Position numbers and translations under genes: made by a program
Assembly (NCBI RefSeq): GCF_030063445.1
Contig: NZ_JASITD010000011.1
Coordinates: 62,001 to 126,000 of the forward strand
Direction: 5' to 3'
Source: Hymenobacter sp. H14-R3
GTDB taxonomy: Bacteria > Bacteroidota > Bacteroidia > Cytophagales > Hymenobacteraceae
Length of the DNA stretch: 64,000 bases
Shown here: one piece after another, positions 52,123 to 61,708 of the stretch
Position numbering within the stretch: the stretch's first letter is position 1
Layout of the letters: each line of letters opens with the position of its first letter
Notes under the pieces: model-generated
What the model was told of the DNA's origin: nothing
What the model saw: the letters and a program-made list of their open reading frames with translations, nothing else
The model's database searches: none

Positions 52123-53496
52123 ATGCGCCAGGTGCCGTTTTACTTTCTCTTTACCCCCGTGGCGCGTTGGCTGGTGGCGGTGGTCAGCCTGCTGCTGGCG
52201 GGGCCGGCCCTGGCCCAAACAGCTCCAATAGCCCGGCCCGGCCCGGCCAGCGCCAGCGTCAGCCATGACCTCGCTTACTACCTCACCCAGGCCCACGACA
52301 ATAGCCCGCTCAGCCACGATTTTCGCAACCAGGGGCGGGCCGTACAGCTCGAAACCGAGCGCCTGCGCGCCTTCTACACCAAGGCCACCGGCACGCTGGC
52401 GGCCAACTACACGGCCGTGCCCGTGCTCAGCCAAAACAATGGCCGCACCCACCTGAGCTACGCCGCCGATGCCAGCACAAGCAGCTACGTGGGCTACGAC
52501 GTGGCCCTGAGCAACGGCGCCCTCTACCAGGGCTACGCCCAGCTTACGCAGCCCTTATTCAACCAGCAGCGCCTGGCCGCCTACGCCCAGCAGGCCCAGG
52601 GGCTGGGCCTGAGCCAGCAGAACCTGGCCCTGCTCTCGCTGCACGACCTGGAAAAGCTGGTGGGCGACCAGTACATTCTGTGCCGGCAGGACCTGGAGCA
52701 GCTGGCCTACGTGCGCGAATTGCTCGGCATATTGGGCCGGCAGCGGCTGCTGGTGGAGAAGCTGGTGGCGGCCAGCCTGCTCAAGCAGTCAGATTACTTG
52801 CTACTGCAAATCGAAGTCGAAACCCAGCAGGTTTTTCTCAACACCTACCGCACGGCCTACCACCGCGATTTGCTCGATTTGAACGTGCTCTGCGGCCTCG
52901 GCGATACCAGCGAGGTGCTGCTGGCGGCCCCCGACCTGCCGCTGCGCCGCCGCGGGCCGGTGCCCGGCCTCTCGGGCTTCACCCAGCGCTACCGGCTTGA
53001 CAGCCTGGTGCTCACGGCCAACCAGCGCGTGTTTGAAACCCGCTACCAGCCGCTGGTCAACGCCTTTGCCAACGGCGGCCTGAACGCGGTGGACCTGCGC
53101 GATATTCCGCGCCGCTTTGGGGTGAGCGCGGGCCTGCAATTCAGCGTGTACCTGTTTGATGGCCACCAGCGCCAAATCAGCCGCGACCGCACCCTGGTGC
53201 TGCTCGAAACTACCCGCGCCTACCAGCAAAACTTCGCCACCATCAACCCCGTGCGCCAGCAGCGCCTGCTCTACGAGCTGCGCCAGGTGGAGGAGCGCCA
53301 GCGCCTCTCACGCGCCCAAATTGCCAACTACCGCCGGCTACTCGACTCCTACAAGCGCGAAAGCATTGCCGGCCAGCTCTCTATCGTGTTCTACGTGCAG
53401 GTGCTCAAGAATTACGCCGTCGCCGCCCGCGACCTGGTGCTGCTCGAAAACAGCCGGCTGCTGCTGATAAACGCCTATAACTACTGGACGTGGTAG
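52123..53496 (+). CDS. TolC-family outer-membrane efflux protein
   Basis: A 457-residue protein with signal peptide (residues 10-28, cleavage near ALAQT) and two long coiled-coil hairpin regions typical of OMF proteins. The alpha-helical stretches FNQQRLAAYAQQAQGLGLSQ and QLAYVRELLGILGRQRLLVE fall in the first half, and QQRLLYELRQVEERQRLSRA with NYRRLLDSYKRESIAGQLSI in the second. It would form the trimeric exit duct of the efflux pump encoded by the next two genes. The adaptor starts 9 nt downstream. Confidence 0.85.
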   Translation: MRQVPFYFLFTPVARWLVAVVSLLLAGPALAQTAPIARPGPASASVSHDLAYYLTQAHDNSPLSHDFRNQGRAVQLETERLRAFYTKATGTLAANYTAVPVLSQNNGRTHLSYAADASTSSYVGYDVALSNGALYQGYAQLTQPLFNQQRLAAYAQQAQGLGLSQQNLALLSLHDLEKLVGDQYILCRQDLEQLAYVRELLGILGRQRLLVEKLVAASLLKQSDYLLLQIEVETQQVFLNTYRTAYHRDLLDLNVLCGLGDTSEVLLAAPDLPLRRRGPVPGLSGFTQRYRLDSLVLTANQRVFETRYQPLVNAFANGGLNAVDLRDIPRRFGVSAGLQFSVYLFDGHQRQISRDRTLVLLETTRAYQQNFATINPVRQQRLLYELRQVEERQRLSRAQIANYRRLLDSYKRESIAGQLSIVFYVQVLKNYAVAARDLVLLENSRLLLINAYNYWTW

Positions 53497-53505
53497 CCCC
53501 ACAAC

Positions 53506-54414
53506 ATGAAACGCCTCCTCCCCTTCCTCCTACTCGCCCTGGCCGCCTGCCACTCGGCCCCGGCCGACGACGCGGCCGCGCCGCCGCCCCGCGCCCAGGT
53601 GCAGGTAGTGTCGCCCGTGACCCAAAGCCTGACCCAGTACCGCACGTTTCCGGCCACGTCTACCTACCCGCGCAAGAGCACCATTACGGCCCCGGTGGCC
53701 GGCTACGTCACGGGCGTGCGGGTGCGGCTCGGCGACAGGGTGCGGGCGGGCCAGGTGCTCTTTACCCTCGAAACCAAGGAGCGCCGGGCGCTGGGCAGCT
53801 CCATCACGCGCATCGACCCCTCGCTCAAGGGTTTCGGGCTGGTGGCGGTGACGTCGCCCTCGCCGGGCATCGTGAGCGTGCTCAACATTCAGCAGCCCGG
53901 CGATTATCTGCTCGAAGGCGCGCCGCTGGGCACCGTGGCCGAGAGCAGCCAGCTCGTGTTCCAGCTCAATTTACCCTACGAGTACCACCAGCTGGCTAAA
54001 GGCAACCCGCAGTGTACCATTATCTTACCCGATAGCACCCGCTTGCAGGGCCAGGTACTCTCGCCGCTGGCCAGCGTCAGCCCCGGCCAGTCGGAGGTGT
54101 ACCTGGTGCGGCCCATCAACCCCCAGGGCGTTATTCCGGAGAACCTGCTGGTGCAGGTGCGCCTCACCCAAACCGAGCAGCCCAACGCCCAGACCCTGCC
54201 CGCCGCGTGCGTGCTGGCCGACGAAACGCTGCATCATTTTTGGGTGATGAAGCTGGTCAACGACTCGACGGCCGTGAAGGTACCCGTGACCCTGGGCGTG
54301 CAAAAACCCACCGAAATCGAAATCAAAACCCCCGTTTTCGGCCCCCGCGACCGCATCTTGAGCGCCGGCAACTACGGGCTGGCCGACACGGCCAACGTAA
54401 CCGTGACCCGATGA
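53506..54414 (+). CDS. RND efflux periplasmic adaptor (membrane fusion protein)
   Basis: A 302-residue lipoprotein: the signal MKRLLPFLLLALAAC ends in a LAAC lipobox (Cys15). A biotin-lipoyl-like hairpin follows (GYVTGVRVRLGDRVRAGQVL and SPSPGIVSVLNIQQPGDYLL), then beta-barrel and membrane-proximal domains (QSEVYLVRPINPQGVIPENL). The alpha-hairpin between the lipoyl halves is very short (about 20 residues), shorter than in AcrA. Its stop overlaps the RND gene start (ATGA). Confidence 0.9.
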   Translation: MKRLLPFLLLALAACHSAPADDAAAPPPRAQVQVVSPVTQSLTQYRTFPATSTYPRKSTITAPVAGYVTGVRVRLGDRVRAGQVLFTLETKERRALGSSITRIDPSLKGFGLVAVTSPSPGIVSVLNIQQPGDYLLEGAPLGTVAESSQLVFQLNLPYEYHQLAKGNPQCTIILPDSTRLQGQVLSPLASVSPGQSEVYLVRPINPQGVIPENLLVQVRLTQTEQPNAQTLPAACVLADETLHHFWVMKLVNDSTAVKVPVTLGVQKPTEIEIKTPVFGPRDRILSAGNYGLADTANVTVTR

Positions 54415-57400
54415 GCGCGCCCACTCCCCAGCCCGCGCCGGCCGCGCCCGCGCCGCCCGTCGCCCCGGCCGATACGTCCTACTTCGACACCCTGCGCAAG
54501 CCCATTGTGCTGGTGGGCCTGCTGCTGCTGGCCGCCGGCCTGTTTGCCTATTCGCGGATGCAAACGGCTCTTTTTCCGGAGGTTACGTTTCCCAAAATCA
54601 CGCTTATCGCCGATGCCGGCCAGCAGCCCATCGACCGCATGATGATAACCGTGACCAAACCCCTGGAGGCGGCCGTGAAGCGGGTGCGGGGCGTAACGGT
54701 GGTGAAGAGCAGCACCAGCCGGGGCTCGTGCGTGATTCAGGTATTTTTGAATTGGGACGTGGACGTGTACGCCACCAAGGCCCAGCTCGAAAGCCGCGTG
54801 AACGAGATAAAGGGGCTGCTGCCGCCGGGCGTCACCATCGCCACCGAGGCCATGAACCAGTCGCTGTTTCCGGTGCTCGGCTATTCTTTGGAGAGCAATT
54901 CGCGCTCGCCCATTGCCCTGCGCGATGCGGGTAACCTGCTGGCCCGGCCGCTGTTTTCGCAGGTGCCGGGCGCGGCCAACGTGGTGGTGCGCGGCGGCAA
55001 ATCCAAGGAGTTTGTGGTCATTCCCGACGCGGCGCGGCTGGCCAGCCAGCGCCTCACGCCGGCCCAGCTGCAAGCCGCCTTTGCCAACACCAACTTCGTG
55101 CAGTCGGCTGGCAACCTGGCCAGCTTCCGCCGCCTCTACCTCACCCTTACCGATACCCGCCTCGGCACCCTCGACGACCTCAGGCAGGTGGTGGTGCGGG
55201 CCGACTCGGGCCGCGTGGTGCGCGTGCGCGACGTGGCCACCGTCGACATTCAGGAGCAGCAGGAGTTCGTGCTCATCAACGCCAACGGCCACGCCGCGGT
55301 GCTCATCGACCTGGTGAAGCAGCAGGGCGTGGACCTGGCCACCTTCGCCGCCGATGCCCACCGCAAGGCCGCCGAGCTGCGCCGCCTACTGCCCCCCGGC
55401 ATGACCCTGAAACCGTACTACGACCAGTCGGTTTTCGTGAGCGATAGCATTGACAGCGTACTACATAGCATCCTGGAAGGCCTGGCGCTAGCCATCCTGG
55501 TCATGCTCGTTTTTCTGCGCTCGTGGCGGGCCAGCCTGGCGGTGCTGCTCACCATCCCGGTCACGGTCTGCTTCACGCTGCTGATGCTTTATCTGTTTGG
55601 TATCACCTTGGATATCATGTCTTTAGGGGCCATCGCGGCCTCGGTGGGACTCATTATTGACGATGCCATCGTCATCATTGAGCAGATATACCGGCAGCAC
55701 GAGGAAAACCCCGACCACAGCAACGTGCGGGTGGTGCGGCTGGCCATTGCGGGGCTGTTTCCGGCCATGGTGGCCTCCTCGCTGAGCACCATCGTCATCC
55801 ACTTCCCCTTCCGGCTGATGAGCGGGCTGGCAGGCAGCTTTTTCAAGGAACTCTCTGACACGATGCAGATTACGATGGTCTGCTCGTTTCTGGTAACCTG
55901 GCTGCTGCTGCCGGTGCTGCACCTGCTCATCGGCTACCGGCCGGGCAAGCACGCCCCCGCCCACCACAACGTAGCCCAGGAGCAGGCCGATAAGCTGCGC
56001 TGGCTCACGGGCCTGTTTGCCCGGCCGCTGCTGGCCCTGGCGCTGGTAGTGGGCCTGGGCCTGGGGGCCTACCTGGTGGCGAGCCGCCTCGAAACGGGCT
56101 TTCTCCCCGACCTCGACGAGGGTACCATTGTGCTCGATTACCACATGCCGCCCGGCACCAGCCAGGCCGAAACCGACCGCGTGCTGCGCCAGGTCGAAAA
56201 AAATATCATCACCAAGCACCCCGAAATTGAGCGCTACTCGCGCCGCACCGGCATCGGCCTGGCCTTCGACACCCGCCCGCCCGAGTACGGCGACTACCTC
56301 ATCCAGCTCCGGCGCGACCATAAGCTGACCACGCCCGAGGTTATCGACCAGCTGCGCCAGCGCATCGAGGCCAGCGAGCCGGCCCTCACCGTGGACTTTG
56401 GCCAGCGCATCAGCGACCTGCTCGGCGACTTGATGAGCAGCGCCAAGCCCATCGAAATCAAGCTGTTCGGCGACGACCAGGCGACCCTCGAAAAGCTGTC
56501 CAACCAAACCGGGCGGGTATTGGAGCAGGTGCCCGGCGTGGCCGACGTCAACAACGGCCTCATCCCCTCGGGCCCCAGCATCGTGTTTCGGCCCGACGTG
56601 GCCAAGCTGGCCCGCTACGGCCTCACGCCCCTCGATTTTCAGAACCAGCTCAGCAACCTGGTGGGCGGCCAGCTGCTGGGGGCCAGCGGCGCGACCCAGG
56701 CCAGCATTTCGCCCGCTCAGGCGGCTTCGCTCGGGGGCGTGCAGGTGGGCCAGGTGCAGGACGGCGAGCAGCTGCGCCAGGTGCGGCTGCGCTACGTCGA
56801 TTTCACCCAAAACTCGCTGGCCCAGCTCGAAAAGCAGGCCATTGCCCTGCCTAACGGCAGCCCGCGCCCGCTCAGCTTCTTCGCCACCGTCAGCGTGGAG
56901 CCAGGCAACGTGGAGCTGCGCCGCGAGGACCTCAAGTCGGTGGCCCTAGTAACGGCCCGCCTCAACGGGGTCGATTTGGGCACCGCCATCCAGGACATTC
57001 GCCAGCGCGTGGGCCGGCAGGTGGCGCTGCCCCCCGGCTACACCATCGTCTACGGCGGGGCCTACGCCGAGCAGCAGGCCTCGTTCCGCGAGCTGGCGCT
57101 TATTCTGCTCACGGCCAGCTTCTTAGTGTTCACGGTGCTGCTGTTTTTGTTCCGCGAGTGGCTGGTGTCGCTGCTGGTGCTCTTCATTTCGGTGCTGGGC
57201 ATTTCGGGCTGCCTGCTGGGTTTGTTTTTCGCGGGTATTCCGCTGAACGTGAGCAGCTATACCGGCATCATTATGATAGTGGGCATCATTGCCGAAAACG
57301 CCATCTTCACGGTGCACCAGTTCTACGAGTCGCTGCGCGAAACGGGCGATGTGGACACGGCCATCCGCTACGCCATCGCCCTGCGCATCCGGCCCAAGCT

Positions 57401-57623
57401 GATGACGGCCATCGGGGCCATTCTGGCCCTCTCGCCGCTGGCGCTGGGCATCGGCCTGGGGGCCCAGATGCAGCAGCCGCTGGCCGTGGCCGTTATCGGC
57501 GGCTTTGTGGTGGCCCTGCCCCTGCTGCTGTTTGTGCTGCCCACCGGCATGCGCCTCATTTACCACCACGTGCGCCCGCCCGAAGTGGTGGCGGAAGGCG
57601 GTGCGGTGGATGTTATATCTTAA
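54411..57623 (+). CDS. RND-family efflux transporter inner-membrane subunit
   Basis: A 1070-residue AcrB/CzcA-type pump with 12 TM segments and two large periplasmic loops. After a Pro/Ala-rich cytoplasmic N-terminus comes TM1 (KPIVLVGLLLLAAGLFAYSR), then TALFPEVTFPKITL. TM4 has the proton-relay acidic pair in ASVGLIIDDAIVIIEQIYRQ. The second half has LEMG-type pore residues (ASRLETGFLPDLDEGTIVLD) and IIMIVGIIAENAIFTVHQFY. Substrate is unknown. It is the third gene of a complete tripartite operon with TolC-type and adaptor genes; the start at 54411 overlaps the adaptor stop. Confidence 0.93.
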   Translation: MSAPTPQPAPAAPAPPVAPADTSYFDTLRKPIVLVGLLLLAAGLFAYSRMQTALFPEVTFPKITLIADAGQQPIDRMMITVTKPLEAAVKRVRGVTVVKSSTSRGSCVIQVFLNWDVDVYATKAQLESRVNEIKGLLPPGVTIATEAMNQSLFPVLGYSLESNSRSPIALRDAGNLLARPLFSQVPGAANVVVRGGKSKEFVVIPDAARLASQRLTPAQLQAAFANTNFVQSAGNLASFRRLYLTLTDTRLGTLDDLRQVVVRADSGRVVRVRDVATVDIQEQQEFVLINANGHAAVLIDLVKQQGVDLATFAADAHRKAAELRRLLPPGMTLKPYYDQSVFVSDSIDSVLHSILEGLALAILVMLVFLRSWRASLAVLLTIPVTVCFTLLMLYLFGITLDIMSLGAIAASVGLIIDDAIVIIEQIYRQHEENPDHSNVRVVRLAIAGLFPAMVASSLSTIVIHFPFRLMSGLAGSFFKELSDTMQITMVCSFLVTWLLLPVLHLLIGYRPGKHAPAHHNVAQEQADKLRWLTGLFARPLLALALVVGLGLGAYLVASRLETGFLPDLDEGTIVLDYHMPPGTSQAETDRVLRQVEKNIITKHPEIERYSRRTGIGLAFDTRPPEYGDYLIQLRRDHKLTTPEVIDQLRQRIEASEPALTVDFGQRISDLLGDLMSSAKPIEIKLFGDDQATLEKLSNQTGRVLEQVPGVADVNNGLIPSGPSIVFRPDVAKLARYGLTPLDFQNQLSNLVGGQLLGASGATQASISPAQAASLGGVQVGQVQDGEQLRQVRLRYVDFTQNSLAQLEKQAIALPNGSPRPLSFFATVSVEPGNVELRREDLKSVALVTARLNGVDLGTAIQDIRQRVGRQVALPPGYTIVYGGAYAEQQASFRELALILLTASFLVFTVLLFLFREWLVSLLVLFISVLGISGCLLGLFFAGIPLNVSSYTGIIMIVGIIAENAIFTVHQFYESLRETGDVDTAIRYAIALRIRPKLMTAIGAILALSPLALGIGLGAQMQQPLAVAVIGGFVVALPLLLFVLPTGMRLIYHHVRPPEVVAEGGAVDVIS

Positions 57624-57661
57624 TGATTATCAAATAGATACCATTAAGCATAAGATTTCAA

Positions 57662-58456
57662 TTAGAATAAGGACAGCTGGTCAGTAGACTTAATAGCCAA
57701 ATCCTTATTGCTGCTCTTCACGCGGGCTAAACCAGTTCGACTCGCATTACACTCACTTCGAACAATGCGCAGAGTAGCTTTTCCACGGTGATACTCCCGA
57801 AACTTTTGCGTCAGGGTATCGTCTTTGAAGATAATCATATTTTGCGCATTACTGGTATAATCAATTTCGCTCATAACAATCTGGCTAACCTCCTTGAATC
57901 TGTCAACGATAATTGAGAAAGTATTAGGCTGCCTATGGTCAACCACCAATTCATTCCACGTAGATAATTTACTGGTTTCTTGGCATTTAACTAAGCTCTT
58001 TACAGAATTATTTTTGAAATATTGTTGCTTAACTGCCATAATATCAGCGTGAACTACATTGCGACAAGCAGTATAAAATAATCGTTCGGGAGTATATTTT
58101 TTATTATTTATAATCATCAAGTACGAAATATACTGGCTTCCATCGATGGAAAATACCTCGAAGCATTTCGTGCTAAATTGCACTTTGGATACTTTTATAT
58201 CCTTAATAAAAAAGCCATTTTCAGATTGCTGAAAATTCTCCTCATCATTTTCAATTTCAACAGTTTCCTGTTCATATTCTACCGCAGATGCTAAGTAGTT
58301 ATAGTAGTCAAAATCAAGCAGATTCAATAGGTCGTTGTAATCCTCACCAAGAAGTGACTGCCCGAAATTATAAGTATTGAGAATCTTTTTGTAGTGCGCT
58401 AGGGCCTCCTTTTTGGAAGCGTAAGTTTTCTCTCCGATTTTTATAGGCTTTTTCAT
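57662..58456 (-). CDS. DUF3223 (DCL-like) protein, candidate nuclease, AT-rich
   Basis: A 264-residue protein, much more AT-rich than anything around it. The N-terminus (KKPIKIGEKTYASKKEALAH, then NTYNFGQSLLGEDYNDLLNL) matches the DUF3223/DCL pattern. WNELVVDHRQPNTFSIIVDRF contains a DHR.PNTF motif reminiscent of HNH-type nucleases (family assignment inferred). The C-terminus is basic. It is convergent with the efflux operon and has no partner gene. Codon use and composition suggest recent transfer, possibly as an orphan restriction-type or defence nuclease. Confidence 0.75.
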   Translation of the reverse strand: MKKPIKIGEKTYASKKEALAHYKKILNTYNFGQSLLGEDYNDLLNLLDFDYYNYLASAVEYEQETVEIENDEENFQQSENGFFIKDIKVSKVQFSTKCFEVFSIDGSQYISYLMIINNKKYTPERLFYTACRNVVHADIMAVKQQYFKNNSVKSLVKCQETSKLSTWNELVVDHRQPNTFSIIVDRFKEVSQIVMSEIDYTSNAQNMIIFKDDTLTQKFREYHRGKATLRIVRSECNASRTGLARVKSSNKDLAIKSTDQLSLF

Positions 58457-58569
58457 AAAGACGAGGATTGGTAGATGCGATTACTAACTGCTGGGATATC
58501 AGAATCAACGTCAGGCAGTCAGAAATTTATCAGACTGAACAAAGTAGCCATACCTCTGCATCAACAATT

Positions 58570-58653
58570 CCCCGCACGCCACTGACCCAAGCGCATCTAC
58601 GGGGCTCTTTTTGCTTTATTACAAAGCCCTCGGCCTGACTGCCAGGGGCTTTG
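58570..58653. terminator. Two hairpins between DUF3223 and PAP2 genes
   Basis: CCCCG/CGGGG (58570-58604) is followed on the plus strand by CTCTTTTT, and CAAAGCCC/GGGCTTTG lies at 58622-58653. They probably terminate the PAP2 transcript on the minus strand, but loops are large and strand assignment is unclear. Confidence 0.4.
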
Positions 58654-58687
58654 CTGCTTCTGCCGGCCTTAGCTTTCATTAATAAAA

Positions 58688-59437
58688 TTACGCTTTGGGA
58701 CCACCATAGCCCAGCCAGTCCCACACCCGCGCGCCCAGCCGGTGCAGCGCGGCCAGGTAGCGCGACATGGCCAGGTACAGGGTACCCACCCAGGCCCCGG
58801 TGGCCAGCCAGCCGGCCAGCACGTCGGAGGGATAATGGGCCGACAGGTAGAGGCGCGACCAGGCCACGCCCAGCGCAAAAACCAGCCCCCCGCCCCAGGC
58901 CACCCAGCGCCCCCGCGTGGGCCAGCAAAGAATGCCCACCGCGCAGGCCAGCGCCAGCGAGGCCATGGTGTGGCCACTCGGGAAGCTGGGGTCGGGCAGC
59001 ATCGTGGGGGCCTCGAAACAAATCTGCTGGTAAAAATCGGGCCGCAGGCGGTCGAAGTAGTACTTGGCCAGCAGGTTGAGGGCCATGGTGCCGCCCACTG
59101 CGCCGGCGGCGAAGGCCAGCGCGTGGTAGCGCCGCTGGCGCAGCAGCCAGGCCGCCCCCAGCGCCGCCAGCCCGTACACCGCCCACCACACGGGGCCGCC
59201 CAGGGCGCTCAGCTGGTCGGCCAGGGTACAAAGCGTGGGCGTGGGGTGCTGGTGCAGAAAATTGAGGATGGGCCGGTCGAAGGGAAACCCGTGGTCGGCC
59301 TGCAAGTGGTCCTCCCGCAGCTCGTGGGCCACCTCGGCAAACAGGGCCCACGCCCCCACGATAACGGCCAGCAGCAGCAGCAAAAAGCGGTGGTGGCGCA
59401 CCTGGTGCAGGGCAGCAGTGAGGGGTGAGGAGGACAT
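58688..59437 (-). CDS. PAP2-family membrane phosphatase
   Basis: A 249-residue protein with about six TM segments and the three-part phosphatase signature: KYYFDRLRP (motif 1), PSFPSGHTMAS (motif 2) and SRLYLSAHYPSDVLAG (motif 3, catalytic His). Such enzymes dephosphorylate phosphatidic acid, undecaprenyl pyrophosphate or related lipids at the periplasmic face. The ATG at 59437 begins MSSSPLTAALHQVRHHRF directly before TM1; the longer open frame upstream is not supported. Confidence 0.92.
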   Translation of the reverse strand: MSSSPLTAALHQVRHHRFLLLLLAVIVGAWALFAEVAHELREDHLQADHGFPFDRPILNFLHQHPTPTLCTLADQLSALGGPVWWAVYGLAALGAAWLLRQRRYHALAFAAGAVGGTMALNLLAKYYFDRLRPDFYQQICFEAPTMLPDPSFPSGHTMASLALACAVGILCWPTRGRWVAWGGGLVFALGVAWSRLYLSAHYPSDVLAGWLATGAWVGTLYLAMSRYLAALHRLGARVWDWLGYGGPKA

Positions 59438-59523
59438 CAGTGGCGAAGAATAAGGACGCGGGGAAGCAGCTGGAACCAGCCGCCCGCAAAGGTTCACCCG
59501 AAACCAACCCCCGTACAACGCAG

Positions 59524-59567
59524 AACCGCCGCCAAAGCCCCTGACGGGAGGCCTTGGCGGCGGTTTT
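59524..59567. terminator. Terminator after the zinc-ribbon gene
   Basis: AACCGCCGCCAA pairs perfectly with TTGGCGGCGGTT, T-rich on the plus-strand side. It lies 17 nt downstream of the minus-strand gene ending at 59584. Confidence 0.7.
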
Positions 59568-59583
59568 ACTAGTAATCAACTAC

Positions 59584-59907
59584 TTACTCGGCTTTCTTCT
59601 CAAATGCGCGCCAGTCGAGCTCGCCGGTATCGCGGCGGCGCAGGAAGTAGCTCTGGTCGTCGTCCTTGTTTTTGCCGAAGGTGAGGTCGGCGCGGCACGA
59701 GAGGCACTTAACGGAGGTGTACTTGTACTTGCCCTGGGCCACGCGGCTGGTGAGGTCGAGGTTGTCGGAGCCACAGAGGCCGCAGGCCGCCACGTCGGGA
59801 AAGCTCAGGCGGTCGTACTCGGCCACGGTCTCGTGGAGGTTGCTGCCTTGTACGGTGAAGTGAAATTGCCGGCGCCCAATGCGCTTGCTGGTCATCATCT
59901 GTAACAT
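59584..59907 (-). CDS. Small zinc-ribbon protein
   Basis: A 107-residue protein. Two CxxC pairs (ACGLCGS near residue 42 and VKCLSCRAD near 69) form a zinc ribbon. The N-terminus is basic and beta-rich (RRQFHFTVQGSN) and the C-terminal part is charged (GKNKDDDQSYFLRRRDTGEL). It resembles small phage-like or single-strand-binding zinc proteins only in general style; no family is named. A start at 59898 (MMTSKRIG) is equally possible. A palindrome at 59957-59975 lies upstream. Confidence 0.75.
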   Translation of the reverse strand: MLQMMTSKRIGRRQFHFTVQGSNLHETVAEYDRLSFPDVAACGLCGSDNLDLTSRVAQGKYKYTSVKCLSCRADLTFGKNKDDDQSYFLRRRDTGELDWRAFEKKAE

Positions 59908-59956
59908 AAGAAGGGGCGTCTGATTGACGGTTTAAAGGTACGCCAGTCGCATTGAT

Positions 59957-59975
59957 TTACCAATAATATTGGTAA
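59957..59975. promoter_or_regulatory. 19-bp AT-rich palindrome upstream of the zinc-ribbon gene
   Basis: TTACCAAT and ATTGGTAA flank a 3-nt centre. It could be an operator for the minus-strand gene starting at 59907 or a processing hairpin after the protease gene that ends at 60011. Confidence 0.45.
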
Positions 59976-60010
59976 TTCTTAGCTGATTATTCCCAAAATA
60001 ATTAGCCTGC

Positions 60011-61708
60011 TTATTCCCGCACGAAGCGCACCGTTTGCACCGCGCCGCCGGCCACGGGCTGCACCGTGCACAGGTAGGCGCCCGGCGCGAGGCGGCGCGC
60101 CGGCAGGCGCAGCGCCATGGTCGCGGCCGGGCTGGCGGGCAGCAGCTGCTCGCTCACCAACGCACCCTTCACGGTGAGCAGGCGCACCCGCAGCACCTGC
60201 CCGCGCAGGCTGGGCGGCAGGGCCAGCATCAGCTCTTCCAGGTGGCTGGGGTTGGGAAAAATAGCCAGCTTGGCTTCGGGGATAACAACTGCTTCGGTGG
60301 TGGCCAGCGGCGTGCCGGGGTGCAGCAAGTTGTAGGCAGTCACGAAGTTAACAATACCCCAGCCCAGGGTATTATCGGGGCTTTGGGCCTGCGAGGCGCC
60401 GTTTTTGAGGGCCGCAATCACCTGCTGGGCCGTGAGCGTGGGGTTGGCCTGCCAGAAGCCCGCCACCAGGCCCGCCAGCTCGGGGCCGGCGTAGGAGGTG
60501 CCGTTGCCGCGCACGGGCACCCCCGTGGGCGTGAGTACCGCCGAGGCCACGCCCATGGCCGCCAGCGTGGGCTTGATGCGCCCGTCGGCCGTGGGGCCGT
60601 AGGAGCTGAAGCCGGCGTGGTTGCGCAGCGAATCGACGGCCCCCACCGCAATAATGCTGTCGGCGTCGGCGGGCACGCCCACGTAGCGCCAGTTGTTGCC
60701 ACCGTCGTTGCCAGCCGAGTTGACCACCACCATGCCGGCGCGGGCGGCCCCGAGCGCGGCCCGGCTGCTGAGGGCCGTGCGGCCGTTGAGGTCGGCGTAG
60801 GTGTGCGAGAGGGTGGCATCGTCGAAGGTGGTGTAGCCCAGCGACGAGCTGATGACGTCCACCCCCACCGAGTCGGCGTACTCGGCGGCGGCCAGCCAGT
60901 TGGCTTCCTCCATGGGCGACTCACTGTCAACATCTTCCGTAATGCAGAGGTGAAACGTGGCGCGCGGCGCGGTGCCTACGTAGTAGCCCGGCAGCTCGCC
61001 CCCAATGGTGGAGAGGCAGGCCGTGCCGTGGCCGTTGCGCAGGTATACCTGCCGGCCGCCGTCCACAAAGTTGCGGGTGCTGGCTACCCGGCCCTGCTGC
61101 TGCACCGCTTGCAGCATGGTGATTTGGTCAACGCCCGGAAAGCCGGCGTCGAAGATGGCCACCTGCATGTTTTCGCCCCGAAAGCCGGCGTTGTGCATGG
61201 CGATGGCCCCGATGAGCTGGTTCTGCGCATACGCCTTGCCGTAGGTGGCGCGCGGCGTGGTGGGCGCGGGCGGCGCGGGCGTGGCGGGCACGGCCGGGGC
61301 CGGCCGCGGGGCCTGGGGCGGCACCCGGCTCAGCAGCTGGGCGCTGCCCACGGCGGGCAGCTGCTGCACCTGCACCAGGGTGGCCGAGTCGCAGGCCAGC
61401 ACCGCGCCGTTGAGCCAGCGCGAGGTAAATACTACCTGCGGGCTTCCGCTCACGGCGCGCACCTGGGCCAGGTAGGCGGGGCTCACGGGCAGGTCGCGCG
61501 GGCGCACAGCAATGCCCTGGCGCGTGCGCCGGGCCACCGCCCGCGCCGACAAAAACGCCTGCGGCTGCTCCACGGTGTAGGGCGTGCCGGCTTTGTCCCT
61601 GAACGTCACGAAGTAGCGACGCACGGCCCCGGTTTGGGCCTGGGCAGCCGGGGCCAGGCCCAGCACGCAGGCCAGCAGCGCCGCCGCTGACCAAAAAACG
61701 TTTTTCAT
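60011..61708 (-). CDS. Secreted S8 (subtilisin-like) serine protease with type IX secretion C-terminus
   Basis: A 565-residue protein with signal peptide (cleavage near AAQAQT, residue 25), an inhibitor-like N-domain (about 28-125) and a Pro-rich linker. The subtilase domain has the triad Asp187 (VAIFDAGFPG), His227 (RNGHGTACL) and Ser405 (GNGTSYAGPE), and the oxyanion Asn lies in VVVNSAGNDGG. The C-terminal 80 residues (KLAIFPNPS through APGAYLCTVQP to the basic TVRFVRE) are a type IX secretion sorting domain. It lies alone between two terminators. Confidence 0.93.
   Translation of the reverse strand: MKNVFWSAAALLACVLGLAPAAQAQTGAVRRYFVTFRDKAGTPYTVEQPQAFLSARAVARRTRQGIAVRPRDLPVSPAYLAQVRAVSGSPQVVFTSRWLNGAVLACDSATLVQVQQLPAVGSAQLLSRVPPQAPRPAPAVPATPAPPAPTTPRATYGKAYAQNQLIGAIAMHNAGFRGENMQVAIFDAGFPGVDQITMLQAVQQQGRVASTRNFVDGGRQVYLRNGHGTACLSTIGGELPGYYVGTAPRATFHLCITEDVDSESPMEEANWLAAAEYADSVGVDVISSSLGYTTFDDATLSHTYADLNGRTALSSRAALGAARAGMVVVNSAGNDGGNNWRYVGVPADADSIIAVGAVDSLRNHAGFSSYGPTADGRIKPTLAAMGVASAVLTPTGVPVRGNGTSYAGPELAGLVAGFWQANPTLTAQQVIAALKNGASQAQSPDNTLGWGIVNFVTAYNLLHPGTPLATTEAVVIPEAKLAIFPNPSHLEELMLALPPSLRGQVLRVRLLTVKGALVSEQLLPASPAATMALRLPARRLAPGAYLCTVQPVAGGAVQTVRFVRE

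Noticed and set aside
60035..61690. 551-codon open frame on the plus strand opposite the subtilase
   Set aside because: Shadow of the subtilase gene; no signal, domain or start context.
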